DNA of 64,000 nt from Schistocephalus solidus (lineage: Eukaryota; Platyhelminthes; Cestoda; Diphyllobothriidea; Diphyllobothriidae). The first letter of the stretch is position 1. The number at the start of each line of letters is the position of its first letter. Shown one piece after another: positions 45,301-57,484 of the stretch. The stretch is from assembly GCA_017591395.1 (NCBI GenBank), contig WEDG01004955.1, positions 1-64,000 on the forward strand, in the 5' to 3' direction. A program made the translations under genes and the position numbers. Under the pieces are notes generated by a model, which made no database searches, had not been told where the DNA came from, and saw only the letters and a list, made by a program, of their open reading frames with translations.

Positions 45301-46994
45301 AATGCTATAAGAAGGGAAGAAGAACAATAGTTTACACAGCCGATAAGCAGTAGTTATGGGGAAGAGGGTTGAGAGCGTTCAGAGGTCAATGGTTCCAGTC
45401 TAGTCACATAGAGGCCTGATTATGAATAAGCAAAAGACTACGTTCACAAATTTCGAATTCTTAAATGCCTCAATTTTGTATCATCGCTGAACTTAAAAAA
45501 ATCGAAGGGTATGTATATATTGATCACATTCACGAGTGGATAATCTATATTATGTTACCAGAACTTTCAGTTTAATCTCAACCACAAAACATTTCTAAAC
45601 GTAGGTTGCCATTTTCGGTGATAACATTTAGCCCAAACTTTCAGGCTGACCCAGCTACATAATATTTTGCAAGGTAAGCAGGCAGTGATTATGTTCTGGA
45701 TAAACAGAGGACGTTGCCTTATAAGTATAACATTTTTAAACTGGTGTTAGCGTTGTATTTTATAAAATATTTCCTCTGCCCTTCATTATTTAGGTAAAAT
45801 AGTAGATTTTAAATGTTAACAGTGTTGTTGTTAAGCTTGCATGATTAAAAAATAAATCATAGTCACGCGTATCCTAGATGTCAGTTCAACACGGCGAATG
45901 CGGTATTTCATCTATACTGGAATACATGAAGATACATCTTGTGATGTTGGCGGAGCGCAGGATAGCAGGGAACAAGGAACCATTTGCTGGATATCGCTAC
46001 ATTGTTCTCAAATGCGAAGACGTTATGGCGTTTTCAAAACAAATGCTCAGAAACTGGTCCTGCAGGAATATTTTAAAATACCTTCTTGAATAGATTTCAA
46101 AATGAATCTGAAAGCTTTCCTGTTTTCTTGACAATGGCGTGATTATCTCCGTCTTATTTAATTTAATTTACGCAGGTTTAAAGTCCGGCTTGCCGTTCAG
46201 ATAATTGGTTTGAATACTGGCATCAAGCCAGTTTCCTCAACTTCCCCTTTTATTAAAACAAATCTGGGTAGAGGTGCTATTTTTAGATTTTCCGTTTCTC
46301 CGCTAAAAACATCAAATGTAAGGAGCTTTGGACAAGGGTTATAAATAAGGTGGATGGAAAAATATTGGTGGTTTTTGCCCTACTATTATCTTCTATTAAA
46401 CGCACAGTTGAGCCGGCTTTATGCCGAGGACGGGGCGTCAGATATTACCCCGTGGGCACATGTCCCATTGAAAACAGACCGGTCAAGTTACTAGATGTCT
46501 AATTGAGCATTCATCTGGAGCGGAGATTACATGAGTAAAGGTCAAAGTTATGACATGCATGTCGGCTGTAGAAAGAGGGCTGAGGCTGGGATAGGGAATA
46601 GAGCTTCCCATGAGTGACTAGTCTTTATTGAGCGCTCAAGTAGCTTTGCAAATGATCGCTGGTATCATTCTGCGGATGATTTTCACGCTTTTTAACCCCA
46701 TTTTGTAGAACGCATATTTGTTAACTCAACACTGCTTGTGTTAGATAAAGCTAAACACCACCTGTTGAAGACATTTGTATTTTTCTGGAGGATTCAGAAG
46801 CAAAGAGGTGAACAAAGGCATTTCAACCTCTACTGTCTGGAAGAGTTACCAAACTGCTCCATGCAGACTCTGTTTCATCAAATAAATCGTAGTGAAACAA
46901 CAAACCCGTTCAAAAACTTAAACACGACCTGAGCATATGCTCTGCGTTTGATAACTCTCTTCAGGCCAGTACAGTTCTAGGGAAACGTTTGAAC

Positions 46995-47480
46995 GTAGTC
47001 AGATATTTAAACGAAATCGATAAATATTCGTCCGTTGGTGCGTGCTGTCTGAGAGGTGCGCATAGGGGAGGATGATAAAAACAGTGTGATAAGAAACATT
47101 ATGATAAGCGGCAGTGAGTGTTTGGTGAGCCGTTCCAGGGAAGGGAGGACAGAGATGGCGCGGAGAATGCATGCAGTTAAGCCGGGCCGTTGGCCAATCT
47201 AAGCGGAGCTTGTAATGAGGTTCTTTTGTGCGCATAAAGACCGGCTTCTTCAACTCAAATGGCAGTCGCTTTTCCTGCTGCTGCTAGTAGACGTTGACCC
47301 AGTGGTTTGGGGGCAGTTTGGTGGACCTTATAAATCACTACTGGAAAGCTTCAGCTAGGGTCCGTGCTATGCCCAGTGTGAACAAGATGTGCAAGGATGG
47401 CGCTTTTTTATGCTCTTGACTTCCCAATTTCTCAGCCAGGCTTGGAGGTGTTCTTTATTCTTTTGGATAGGCGCCGACTC
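46995..47480 (-). pseudogene. PLE endonuclease fragment with decayed 3' end
   Basis: In minus-strand sense the frames read KSAILAHLVHTGHSTD, then FPVVIYKVHQTAPKPLGQRL, and AGLYAHKRTSL, matching the endonuclease of the PLE at 57.2 kb (SSILAHLVDTNHR, VVYQTPANFSKGLRQ). A tail at 47015-47045 (tcgataaatattcgtccg) resembles the hammerhead region of the array unit with the core destroyed. Confidence 0.6.
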
Positions 47481-48329
47481 GTGTGGACTAATATAACCTG
47501 CCCCACAGGAGCATTTTACTCATTTACTGCTTATCATCCTGCAGGTAGCGACAGCCCGTAGGGTAAAGTTATGAGGTGAGAAAAACACATCACTGGTAAA
47601 CAATGCTCCTAGAGGCACGTGCGCTATTACCCTTCCGAGATAGACTGTCACTTGTTTTGAAAAATTGCGTGTTATCTCATGCATTGGCTTTTCAGTGTAA
47701 TCAAAATTATTTTTTTCTGATTTTTGATAGCGTGGATAGGTTCTTTTTAGCAGACGTACTTTTAAAACTAGTGAAGGTCAATTTTTATGCTTTTGTGTAA
47801 GGACTTTCAAATAGATAGTATTGTTATTACAAAGCAAAAAGGAAAAAGCATGGTTCTTTTTAGATTTTTCGGACCAAGGGGAAATTTCAAAACTTCGGTG
47901 CTATAGTTAGCGGTTTCACTGCGTGTGAAAAATTTGCATTGCCAAGTGGAGCCAAGAAAGTATGTTTGAGTCGACGCTCTAAGCCTGCATGTGGCAATGA
48001 AGGTGGAAGGACTAGGATATGCAAAGAGCTCACGTCGAGCTTCTGATTGCAACAAGGATACTGCTCAAGGTTAGAGTGCTGAATGTGTGGTTATGGATTC
48101 AAAGCTCACTGGGGCAGCCGTTTTTTCCAAAACTGGCTCAAATAATTTTACAAAAAACAGGCTCTTAATGTGAGGGGGCATCCGAACAAAGAATTCCAGT
48201 CACCGCTGCTTCCCTCCTTGCCTGCCAGCAAATATGAGGATAAAAATCTTATTTTGATTTAAAAAGCTCCAGAAATGATTCTTACTTGAGGCAGCGTTGT
48301 TAAGGCCAGGTATTCCTTAAAATTTGATG

Positions 48330-48770
48330 TCTGCTGTCGATTCCGACGAAATGCACGGTGTATAACGCGGCAATCTGGGCGCAGGGATGGTGACTTGCAT
48401 ATTACGTAAAGTAAAGTAGTATGAGAGTTTTGCGGAATCTACTGCACTCTTTTTCCTTCCCCGCCTGGGCCTGCGGCATGACCAAATCAAGAAAACCAGA
48501 GGCGAGAGAGGGCAACGATAGGTGACCTGCCCGGAACTGCGTTTCACTCTATAGGGCTCGGATCCCACGAAGGGGAACCATACACAACAAACGAACAAGG
48601 TTTAATTGTAGCCTGACTCTCGGTCCACCAGTCACACAAACACGCAATCAGCTGACTGTGAGGTCCAAGTTATCCCGTCATTCGGCAACCTGCAAGTCAC
48701 GGCTTTAAGGGCACCATGATAGTTTCTGCGCCTCTGATTGTGTATGATGAAGAAAATGCACTGAGCACTG
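48330..48770 (-). mobile_element. LINE 3' tail
   Basis: Minus-strand copy: ataccagtttccgcg-type start near 48760 (tgatagtttc), then ggctttaag, gactgagagtcaggct-like sequence, agtgcagtagattccgc and cgcagggatggtgactt complement. Older than the copies near LINEs A-C. Confidence 0.6.
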
Positions 48771-49239
48771 CTCTCATATTCCCACTCGCAGGCCCCAGCC
48801 AACGTCCGGAGCCGGCCGGTGGACTACAGCCGGCTCCAGAATCAGAGGCTGTCAGTTCTAGTGACTTCGTCTGCGAGAAAAGCGTACAAACGCCAGACTT
48901 TTGACATAAAGGGGATAAGTGACTCGGGATAAAATGTGATTGACAGCGGCCACGTCAGCAGGGGCCAGCGCAGCTCCAACTCACAGTCAACCAGCAAAGC
49001 CACTCCACTCATACGCACATTGAACCGAAATCTCAAAACCAACTACGTTCCAAGAAAGGCCACTCGTTGTTCTAGTGGGAACACTGAGGTGACGTTTGAC
49101 GGAGGTAAATGCTACCGTTCTCTCGTTAAGCAAACGGTGGTAATATATTGCAAAAACCTTCAAACTCAAGATAACAGAAACCTGTCTCGAAAGCTCCACA
49201 TACGTTCAGCAATGCATTAAGGACGTCCCCAGGAGTAAC

Positions 49240-49620
49240 TGAATGCCTTGTTGCGGTGTTGGAAAGGGTACGCTGGCTCTAAAGCAAACCTGCGCAGCAG
49301 ATGGACGAAAATCGAAAGGCCGAATAGACTCGGCGAGCAGTCTGGCGTGTTGTATCGCATCCCCACGCAGAAACTATTTGTACTGCATGGGCCAGTCTGA
49401 ACGCATGCTCGGATCGCGCGTACACGAAGCTAAGCGGGCCGTGCGATGGGCCGACGAATAACTGCAAGAAGCTGCCTACACGCCCAAGAAAAGGACCATG
49501 TGTTCAACTTCAAAGCCGTCAAAATAATCGATTAAGCCGAGCAAGACGAGCCCAGGATTGGTTGATGCCTGTTGCTAAGATGGGAACTCAATCAATCGAT
49601 ATATCGATCAGGGCGCACGT
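49240..49620 (+). pseudogene. PLE endonuclease fragment
   Basis: Frames read SGVLYRIPTQKLF / RNYLYCMGQSERMLGSRV, then HEAKRAVRWADE, HVFNFKAVKIID and QSIDISI. The order equals Y-R-I core, YxG replaced by YCMG, EH helix, HxFxF and the INRxIDI end of PLE endonucleases. Several frameshifts. It lies 300 bp from the SK exon at 49923. Confidence 0.5.
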
Positions 49621-49922
49621 ATAGCACACCCCTGCGCAGTCACACAGAGCCTTGCTTTACTCATCATTGATTGTCTTGAACCTCGTACATACGACGTTTT
49701 CTGTTGGTTTAGCTTTGACGATGGACTCTTGCACGAGATCCTCGTACAGCCTCCTCTTTGCACATAAAAATACCAGGAACCGAACCATCGCGGATCCATT
49801 CATCTATGCATTCCTTTATTTGAATAAATCTCTCGCAAAATCGGTTATTAGAATGCAACATAGCGGGAAAAACAGTGTCTATTGCTTTAGAAAGAAAAGT
49901 GCAAAATGAAGTTATATTTTAC

Positions 49923-49992
49923 CTTAGCAAGGTCCACGAGCGTGTTGGCGTTATCCTGCAGGCGTCGCTGTTCAAGTTTCATTTGCCTGAGA
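49923..49992 (-). CDS. SK channel (KCNN family), exon at the end of the calmodulin-binding domain
   Basis: 70 bp with strong splice sites (ctatttcag before, AAG|gtaaaa after). One base completes a codon from the upstream exon, then 23 codons read LRQMKLEQRRLQDNAN and TLVDLAK. This closely matches the end of the calmodulin-binding domain of SK channels (LRxVKxEQRKLxDQANTLxDLAK), through which bound calmodulin gates the pore. It joins in phase to the exon at 31627-31728, giving NTLVDLAKTQ as in the family. Upstream exons (pore and most of the calmodulin-binding domain) were not found in 50-64 kb and probably lie beyond the right edge. Confidence 0.85.
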
Positions 49993-52800
49993 CTGAAATA
50001 GGAAAAAGTTGCGATTAATCAGGGCCGCTTAAATTAGGGTTCCTGAAAATCTCTTTTAATTGTATGCACTGAATTACAAGTACGGAATCTTTCTATTTAT
50101 TCCAAAAGAGCTTCATTCTAAAAACAGTTTTCAAACTATGCTATCAAGTGACTTCCCCATCTACCCATTGAAATTTTAACCCATGAATCAACAGTGTGAT
50201 ATTTATGCATAGATAAAACCGAGTATTTAGTGTATTCATTAGCAAGAGCACTAATCAGTATGATGGAGCATTCGCGCATCCGAAACATGGAATATTTTGA
50301 AACGTTAAATTATACTTTTACCCAAAAACTCTTTGTAAGAACCTAAAAGGTGCAAACGTTAGAATACAGCCAATAGAAGGCACTAACTTCACTTTTAAAT
50401 GCAAAAAATCTTATAATTGGCAACAGAGCTTCCACCAACATTCTGAACAAGCTGGACTACATAAAGAAGTTAACGTAAGCTTTAAAAAGATGATTATTGA
50501 AAACAAAATCTAACCACCAAAAATTATGAACAACCGAACACGGCAATAGTACTGTCAACTGCAAATAAAGCTAATTTCAGAAGTTTTTGACACTTGAAAC
50601 AGAATGTATTGCAATCTTATAAAACGTCTGGTCAACTGCAACTTTGAAAGCCGTTATGCAATTTCATATATTAGAGGATTTATATGATAATTTTATCAAA
50701 TTCATTAACCAAAAAGGCAGTCCATAACGTTAGCTGAATATTAACCCCGATTCTATACAACCTAGGATTTTTGTGTCAAAACTGACATAGTTTTATCAGG
50801 CCTACACCACCAATGTGTCAAAAAGAGACATTCTAGTTGGAAGTCTCCGATCTCGGTTTAAGAGCAAACTTGCTTTTTATGCAATAATGAGATGAGGACA
50901 TTAAAGCGCCTTAAACACCACCTATATCTGACATTCTGTGGGGATTGTGGTACAGCCATTGATCATTAAGCACTTCCCCTGATTCAATGCATAATGTGTA
51001 CTATGTCGAATAGTTCGCTCATCAGTTATCATCAATCGAATCGAGTTTACGTGCCCCAGAGTCATGCCTATTTACGATTGCCAGAAAGTACCTGTCCTTA
51101 TCAAAATGAAGATCGATGGCCCACTCTATATTCTCTATGTACTGGTGCATCGAAATAATGATAGAGTGGCTTATCGAAGAGAGGCATATGGGGAGGTTAT
51201 CCTTTATTATAAAAAGTAACCATCCCATCTCCAACAAACTGAGCTGTGTTCACAGCTTCGTTAATGAATCCAAAACGAATGCTGCCGACAAAGACTGGCA
51301 TAGGTATTGAATTAATTAACTTTTCAAGCCACCTTCCACAGAGTGTTATGCTTTTTGGCCTTGTGCCACCCGGCATATGCCAACAAGAGTACAGTGGATT
51401 TTGTTTTTAACAACAGGGCCGTGCACATGCCAAAACCAACTACCCTGTCCCTTGCGGGAAAAATTCATCTGATTTTACCGAATGACTGCTGAAAAACGCC
51501 TGTAACTCTCTTTGCTCACCCACCCTTTAAACCTGTTTAAACATTTTTGGCTATCTGGGGAGACATTTAAGCTGTCATAAAAATTCACTATATCAGTTAG
51601 GGGGATATATTCTGGCTTAACTGTAAATTAACCTCCAAAACATACGTATGAAGAGTAATGAGTGCTGAGGAGATGAAACCATATATTTCAACTGTGCATG
51701 TGCATACTGCACACATATTTGCTAGCTACAAAATGCCCATATAAAGTGACCACTTTACGCAGAATTGCAGGAGGAATGTGCTCGTATAATGCATGCAGCA
51801 GTAGTCATATTGATCAGAATGACGCATAAAAACTCCCAAAAATAAGATTAAAGTGTCACTGCAATCTCTCGATCAAGTGATGAGACCAAATACAAACCAA
51901 TAGTTAACAATATACCCTTTTTAAGGGATCATATATGCATCTAAAGAAGAAGTTGGAAAAACAATAGAAAATAAACACCACAAATCCATCCTTTTTTCGT
52001 CCCTTAGGACCTAAAAACTGCACATTATAAGATATAAAGTATGCAAAGGTAAAGGTTGACCGTGGATTCCAAGGTCGTCTGATATATAGACTGATTAAAT
52101 TTCAAGCGTTTCAAAATGCCTATTTGATAAGAAAATCTTGCTTAAGTAATATGGAACTCTAAGTTATAAGGCAGCGTTATCTCAAATATTGCAGTTACGT
52201 CAGGATGCTGGCTTTCCAAAGCGTTCCATTTTTTTCGCATGCAAAAACAATATTCTGTACAAATGCCTCCTTTATAAAGCATGATTTTTTTTCGTGAACC
52301 ATCGATGCCAATTTAACTTTAAATGTATTTTATAGAAAAAATGTGAACAATATCCTTCCTTCTACTCAGCTGGTTGCATAATAAGACCATATTTCACACT
52401 TGCTTAAATGGTACATTTTGGTATTCAATTATTTTATAATCAGGAGATTTTAAGACCGTTAACTATAAATTTATAGATGATCGTATCTGTCGATTTATTA
52501 ATGCGGCTTCTAGGGTATACATCACTATACAGGTCGATGGCAAAATGGCATGAATCTATGACATCTTCTTAATGGCGTAGATAAATATGAGATTTTCCTT
52601 TCGGGGAAAAGAAATGGCTCATGGATTTATAACCTGAATGAAGGAAAGACAGCAGATTGCTTTCAAAATTATTAGAGAATGAAATAATTCTTTTAAGGTG
52701 AAAAACTGTGCTTAGTTCCATTTCAATTTGTAAATAAGACGTTATTTTCTAACAAATGAGTACAAGGAAGAATAAATTTTTGCACCAGAAGAAGAATATG
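49993..52800. other. upstream SK intron sequence
   Basis: AT-rich, no transposon and no exon recognised. I looked on the minus strand for the conserved RETWLIYK and RKFLQAI segments of the family and did not see them. Confidence 0.5.
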
Positions 52801-52824
52801 AGATATTTGGAGCAGGAAGTTTGT

Positions 52825-53980
52825 TGGCCTGCCCGATCGGATTCCCACTCGGGTCCATCTTCAGAGGCAGCCGCAGATAAATTTTTTGAAAGCAAAAAGT
52901 GGGGTTATTGTAGTAAGTAGTGGCTGAGCGTTACGATTTCGTCATTTGTGGTGGACGCTGGCGTGATCATTACTCGGAAATTCGGCTCCCCTGCAATTTG
53001 GGGTCTTGGCCACCCGTGCCCCTAGTTATGTGAATGCTTCTGCTGGGGCAAATACTCAGCAGAAAAATGCAGGGAAGTGAGGTCACTACAATTGTTGATG
53101 TATTGCGTAATTGAGATCCATTACTCGAAAAAGCTCGTGACGCACACGTTTGTGACCTCTTGCAACGATTTGGCCTCGAAAACCTTGAACATATTGGTCT
53201 GGCTTCCATCGAGCTAAAGCAAAACCTGAGAGCTAGCATCTTCCTCTCCACCACGGCTGCGTGCTCGGCCATTCGCGCTCAGACCAGTTTCTCAGTTATG
53301 CTTGCTTTGTATGCGAATGCATCAGATCTGGTAAAAGACTCCAGATTTTTTTCATGCTGTGGTAGAGGGTCTTTGGACTTTATGAGCCGGTGCCTAATGG
53401 TCGCCTTTGGTCTGTGTGCAACCCCAAATTCAAGCGAGGTGGAGACAGCTTCTTAAACATACTTCACGTACAGGATAGTTTGCTGAAATTTATGACAAGA
53501 TAGAATTGGCCTCTCGTTTCGTTTGTGTTTGGCCTGGTTGACAAAGTTGCGCGGGTAGCGATCTGCTCCCATTACCGGTTGAAGATATCGCAATTCAGGA
53601 AGTTTGTCATCCATTTCAGCGCAAGCGGTCTCACGCGCTCGGATCGAGCCCTCAAGCAAATGCATTTGTGACTAATCGTGCAATTACTGTTAAAGACCAG
53701 TAATTCCACCTCGTTTGTTGCTTTCCTGAACACATTAATTTTTAGGTAACCGCAGCCATTGCGGCAAACGAGGACATCGAGAAATGAGCCAATACATGAC
53801 TTCGAGGGCCTCTTGGCATTTCCTCAAAGGGCAGCTCCCAATAATATGAGTCTTGTCACAAACCAAAGCTGCTTACATCGAAAAGCCAGTTGGCAAACAC
53901 ACGTTTATAGTAATCCATCTACAGGCCGTAACAATTATGTATGGGGAAAGTATTCATGAGCTATGTACAGAGTTTATTTG
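52825..53980 (-). pseudogene. PLE fragment: RT thumb, linker, endonuclease, 3' end
   Basis: From 53980 leftward, in changing frames: FLDVLVCRNGCGYLKINVFR, KATNEVELLVFNSN, then YPRNFVNQAKHKRNERP (53560), YVKYV, EFGVAHRPKATIRHRLIKSK and TEKLV*ARMAEHAAVVER. These follow the RT thumb to endonuclease order seen at 8.5-9.7 kb. A terminal repeat at 52828-52868 gives, on the minus strand, GCCT-CTGAAGA, a CCC..GGG hairpin, GATC and AGGC: the hammerhead order with GAAA lost but helix I (GCCT/AGGC) preserved. Confidence 0.65.
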
Positions 53981-53984
53981 TCTT

Positions 53985-54395
53985 GTGTGTGAGCCCCTAA
54001 ACGGGCCGCGGGGTATATGCGCTGCACCACCACGGAGACCAATTCATGGTTCGGCAGACGTTATTATTCTAGGATGAAGTCTCATAACAAATACCGAACA
54101 TGGATAGCACACGTATACAAATTGGGCTCACCTGGGTGAAGGCTCATGACGCACCTTACTCTCCCACTCCTTGGGATATTGCTTACCGGTGCCCGACTCC
54201 ACCTCTAGCCTTCTGGACTATGTGATAACACCGGGCACAGGTGGGAAGGGGATGAGAGAGTGCGGTAGATGCGGTGAAAGTCTGCTATCACTTAAAATTA
54301 ATTTGCGAACAATAAACCATCCATGTACCACCCTTCTGCAGAGCATACGATAGATAGCGTTGCACTACAACGGTCTAACGTACGCGACTGTGCGT
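53985..54395 (+). mobile_element. variant LINE 3' tail
   Basis: Contains gcgctgcaccacca, cgttattattctaggatgaa and then the usual last tail module (gtgcggtagatgcgg, cacccttctgcagagc). The same variant order recurs at 61705-62140, so it is a distinct tail subfamily. Confidence 0.55.
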
Positions 54396-55100
54396 CTGAC
54401 GCTTACACCAGACCACGCCCTCGGCCCTGTGTTTGTCGTGCGTTGTGTTGTTGACCAGTGGACTGTGTGTCCGACGGCGATGGCTCCTCCATCTCCCTTG
54501 GCTTAGTGAATCCTGGTGAGTGCCTAATGTGGTCCAGGTTGTGCTGTGACGCGCAAAGAAGGGTACGCCGGCCCGTCAGCCAATGCGTGCTCGCTCCCAC
54601 ATCAGAGAACTGACCGGCTCGGACGTAGGTCTGAGTGTGGGGGGGTGGGGAGAGAGTGAGGTCGACAGCTCAGCGCATTTTCCTCACTAAAAACAAGTCG
54701 AAGCACTTAAAACTAACTCGGTGCACTAAAAGCCGTGGCTTGGAAGGTTGCCAACTGACGGCATAACTCGGACCGCGTGGTCAGTCTAGTGCACGCGTTT
54801 GTGCGAGATGAACGACTGGCAAAGTGAAAGTCAGGCTGCAATGGCTCCTTCTTAATGTGGCCTTTAAAGCACTCCCACTCAAGGCCACTCCCTCTTATGT
54901 TGTCGCGTTCTTGTTTGGCGTTTGACCACAATGCATGGGCCTGCACCCTCTTCTTGAGGTGGGGAGTGGAACAGATAGTGTGGCCGATGCAGCGCAAAGC
55001 TACTCTCAGTATAATCCAGTGTGCGTTAACGTCCCTGCACAGCATGCGGTGGACATTGACGAACACGACGGTCGAAACTATCGTGTGCGAGTGTGTGTTC
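54395..55100 (+). mobile_element. solitary LINE 3' tail
   Basis: Full-length tail starting ttacaccagaccacgcc, like the copy at 4345. It ends ggacattgacgaacacgacggtcg, immediately before the leader of LINE C. Confidence 0.7.
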
Positions 55101-55354
55101 GTGTGTATGTATTTGTGTAGGAGGTACTAGTTATAAGAAGCATCAAACAGGTAGTATTTGGTCGCTCCATCTGTCTCGTATAGTTTGTGAATGCTCCTGT
55201 GAAAGCCTCTATCTAGTACCCAACTCTCACCTGTGGCTCCTCGAAGCTGATTCTGCCCAGCGGCATCACCCCAGGCAATCGCCACGACCGGCGGGCTAAA
55301 CCAGGTGAGGGTCACCGGTGTTGTGTGTGTCTTCACACCCGGTACGTCTGCTCC

Positions 55355-55510
55355 CTTCCCCCTGCTCTTTCCCCTCTTCTGTCCTCCCTGCCCCCTCTCC
55401 CCTCCTACTTCTTCCCCCTCTCGCCCTTCTTTCCTCCTCTCTCTCTCTCCTCTCCTTTACTCTTACTTCTTCCCTGCTCCCTCGCTCATAACCCTTCCCT
55501 TCTCACCCAC
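55355..55510. repeat. CT-rich tract in LINE C leader
   Basis: Polypyrimidine-rich (ctctctctct, cctcctac and similar words) for about 155 bp. Open frames here reflect composition only. Confidence 0.7.
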
Positions 55511-55899
55511 CGTTGAAAAAGACTTACGGCGAGGGCAACATGCAATCACATAAGCGGCCAAGGCGAATCAGTCGTTCTCTCAATAACCCAAATCGTGACC
55601 CATAGTGGAGTTCGGTAGCCACCTGGGATGACTCTGCAGCCATATTTAGGGACAGCAATGCTTATCCTCTCGCGTGGGAGGGGGCTAGAAAAGGTGTTCT
55701 AAACAAATGCTGGGTCTCAGTACAGCTGTAGCAGACTGTGGCTAGCAGACTGCAATTATATGCGGTCGAAAACTAAACAATATCATCAACAACTCCTCTC
55801 CCAATGCACCCCCCACCGTACCGTTCAGGGTACCCCCGGACTGCTCAAGTGAGCTTGCTCACTCTAGCAGCCTTAAATGTTCAATACCTTTTAGAAAAT

Positions 55900-56665
55900 T
55901 CCAAGAGCAACTGACCGGAACGGAGGACGGCACTTGTCGCTCGTGATCTGGCGTATTACAAGGTGAACATTGCTGCTCTCAGCGAGACCCGATTCGCTGA
56001 GCACGGTCACCTGGTGGAGGTGGGTACCAGCTACACCTTCTTCTGGAGCGGCTGGCCAAAGGCAGAGCCACGCGACGCTGGTGTCGCCTTTGCCATCCGG
56101 AACGAAATCGTGGGATGCCTGTTCTGTTTGCTGCAGGGTATCAATGATCGCCTGATGAGCCTCCGCCTGCCTCTTCGGGGAGACAAGTTCGCCAACATCA
56201 TCTGCGCCTACGCTCCCCCAATGACAAGTTCTGATGCGGCGAAGGACAAATTCTACGAGGAACGTCACGCCCTGCTGGCGACTGTGCCGAAGGTGGACAA
56301 GTAAATTGTCCTTGGTGACTTAAACGCCCGCGTCGGGATGGAGCACGCTGCCCGGCAGGGAGTGCTAGGTCCCCATGGTCTCGGTAGCCGTAACGATAAT
56401 GGCCTCCTTCTTCTGCGAACGTGAGCGGAACTCCGTCTCCTGCTGACCAACACCTTCTTCCGCCTCCCGATACTGCAAAAGGCTACCTGAGTACACCCCC
56501 GGTCGAGACACTGGACTATGTTCTCGTCCGGAGGCGAGACTGACTGGACATGCTGGTGACAAAGGCGATCCCCGGTGCCAACGGATGGACGGAGCATCGC
56601 ATCGTTATCTCCAAGATGAGGCATCTCCTGTAACCACGCCAAAGACCCCAAGGTAATCGACCACC
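55900..56665 (+). pseudogene. LINE C endonuclease
   Basis: A 113-codon stretch (55963-56304) reads [71 protein letters not shown] and [20 protein letters not shown]. After a stop (K-TAA) it continues [20 protein letters not shown] and [19 protein letters not shown]. The catalytic glutamate (SET) and GDxNARVG are present. Later codons are frameshifted up to the PLE insertion. Confidence 0.8.
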
Positions 56666-56740
56666 AGGTAAGTTAAATACCGTTTAAAGTTTTGCAAATA
56701 TTTCTAGGCTAAAATTGAAAAGTGAAGTCGGTGAAAACGT

Positions 56741-57454
56741 TTATTCGTAAGTCATCATCGGGCCGGTACATTTACATGGATAATGAAAACAAGAAGAATG
56801 GGCAGGGTTCATAAGTGTCTTGTGGTCAATAATAATAATCGCTTCTACGCTAGCTGCATGCCGAGATTGGCGGGCTGAGATCACTTGGACTGGGGGAAGG
56901 GGAAGGATGTGAGCAATTTTTGGGGTAGAGTGCAGGGAATGAATGTCACTGTGCAGTACGCAAGGTGAATGCCTGTCATCAGTGGGCGGGGACAGCGTAT
57001 GGTTACCACCTGAAGTGGTTCCCGGCCACGGAAGAGACAGCGCTTGTACGAGCGTCTTCTGACAGCACAGGGCTGGGTTTGTTAGCCGTAAAGCCACTGC
57101 CTCGCCTAATGCTAGCAGTTGTTGGCGTAGGCCTTTAGAGAAGTTGGCTGGTGTCTGGTAGACAACCTGAAAGACTTCTTTTGGAGCAACGCGGTGGTTA
57201 GTATCAACTAGATGGGCGAGAATAGAACTTGACATTGATCTAGTTTGACCTTTACCTAACCAGGCAGGTATGCGTTCACGTACCCTCTTTTCCAGGTGGC
57301 ATACTTTACGGTCAAGGTCTCTTGCTCCACTGGAGCAAGTTAATGAGTAAATACACATTGAGCTGGCCTTCACCGGGAGTCTGTCTTTACCTCTCGCACA
57401 TAGGAGGGGAGAGTTCTTAGAGGATACCTGTGGGTTTCGCCGCGCGGAACACAC
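56741..57454 (-). pseudogene. PLE endonuclease (in LINE C)
   Basis: A 237-codon open frame. From residue ~33: MCIYSLTCSSGARDLDRKVC, the Y-S-L core with YIG replaced by RDLDR. Then ERIPAWLGKGQTRSMSSSIL and AHLVDTNHRVAPKEVFQVVY, QTPANFSKGLRQQLLALGEA and VALRLTNPALCCQKTLVQAL. Same family as 62.2-64 kb and the fragments at 1.3 and 47.2 kb. The catalytic tyrosine/glycine pair is lost, so activity is unlikely despite the open frame. Confidence 0.75.
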
Positions 57455-57484
57455 TCGTCAAGGTTGTCTTCAGACGTCATCTTA

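Larger units (their letters stand above)
31729..49922 (-). other. 18.2-kb intron of the SK channel gene
   Basis: Begins gtaaaat (minus strand, 49922) and ends ttccttctag (31729). Mostly AT-rich and unique to the eye, with a handful of old insertions: LINE tails (32.2, 33.9, 48.4 kb), PLE endonuclease relics (44.7, 47.2, 49.4 kb), a hammerhead relic (45.26 kb), two SINE copies (44.0, 44.5 kb), a 75-bp minisatellite (38.4-38.6 kb) and an AT run (40.38 kb). No further exon is expected because the flanking exons are contiguous in the family alignment. Confidence 0.75.

Noticed and set aside
51022..51310. Frames on both strands that might be the missing upstream SK exon
   Set aside because: Neither contains the conserved calmodulin-binding or pore segments of SK channels, and the splice sites do not fit.
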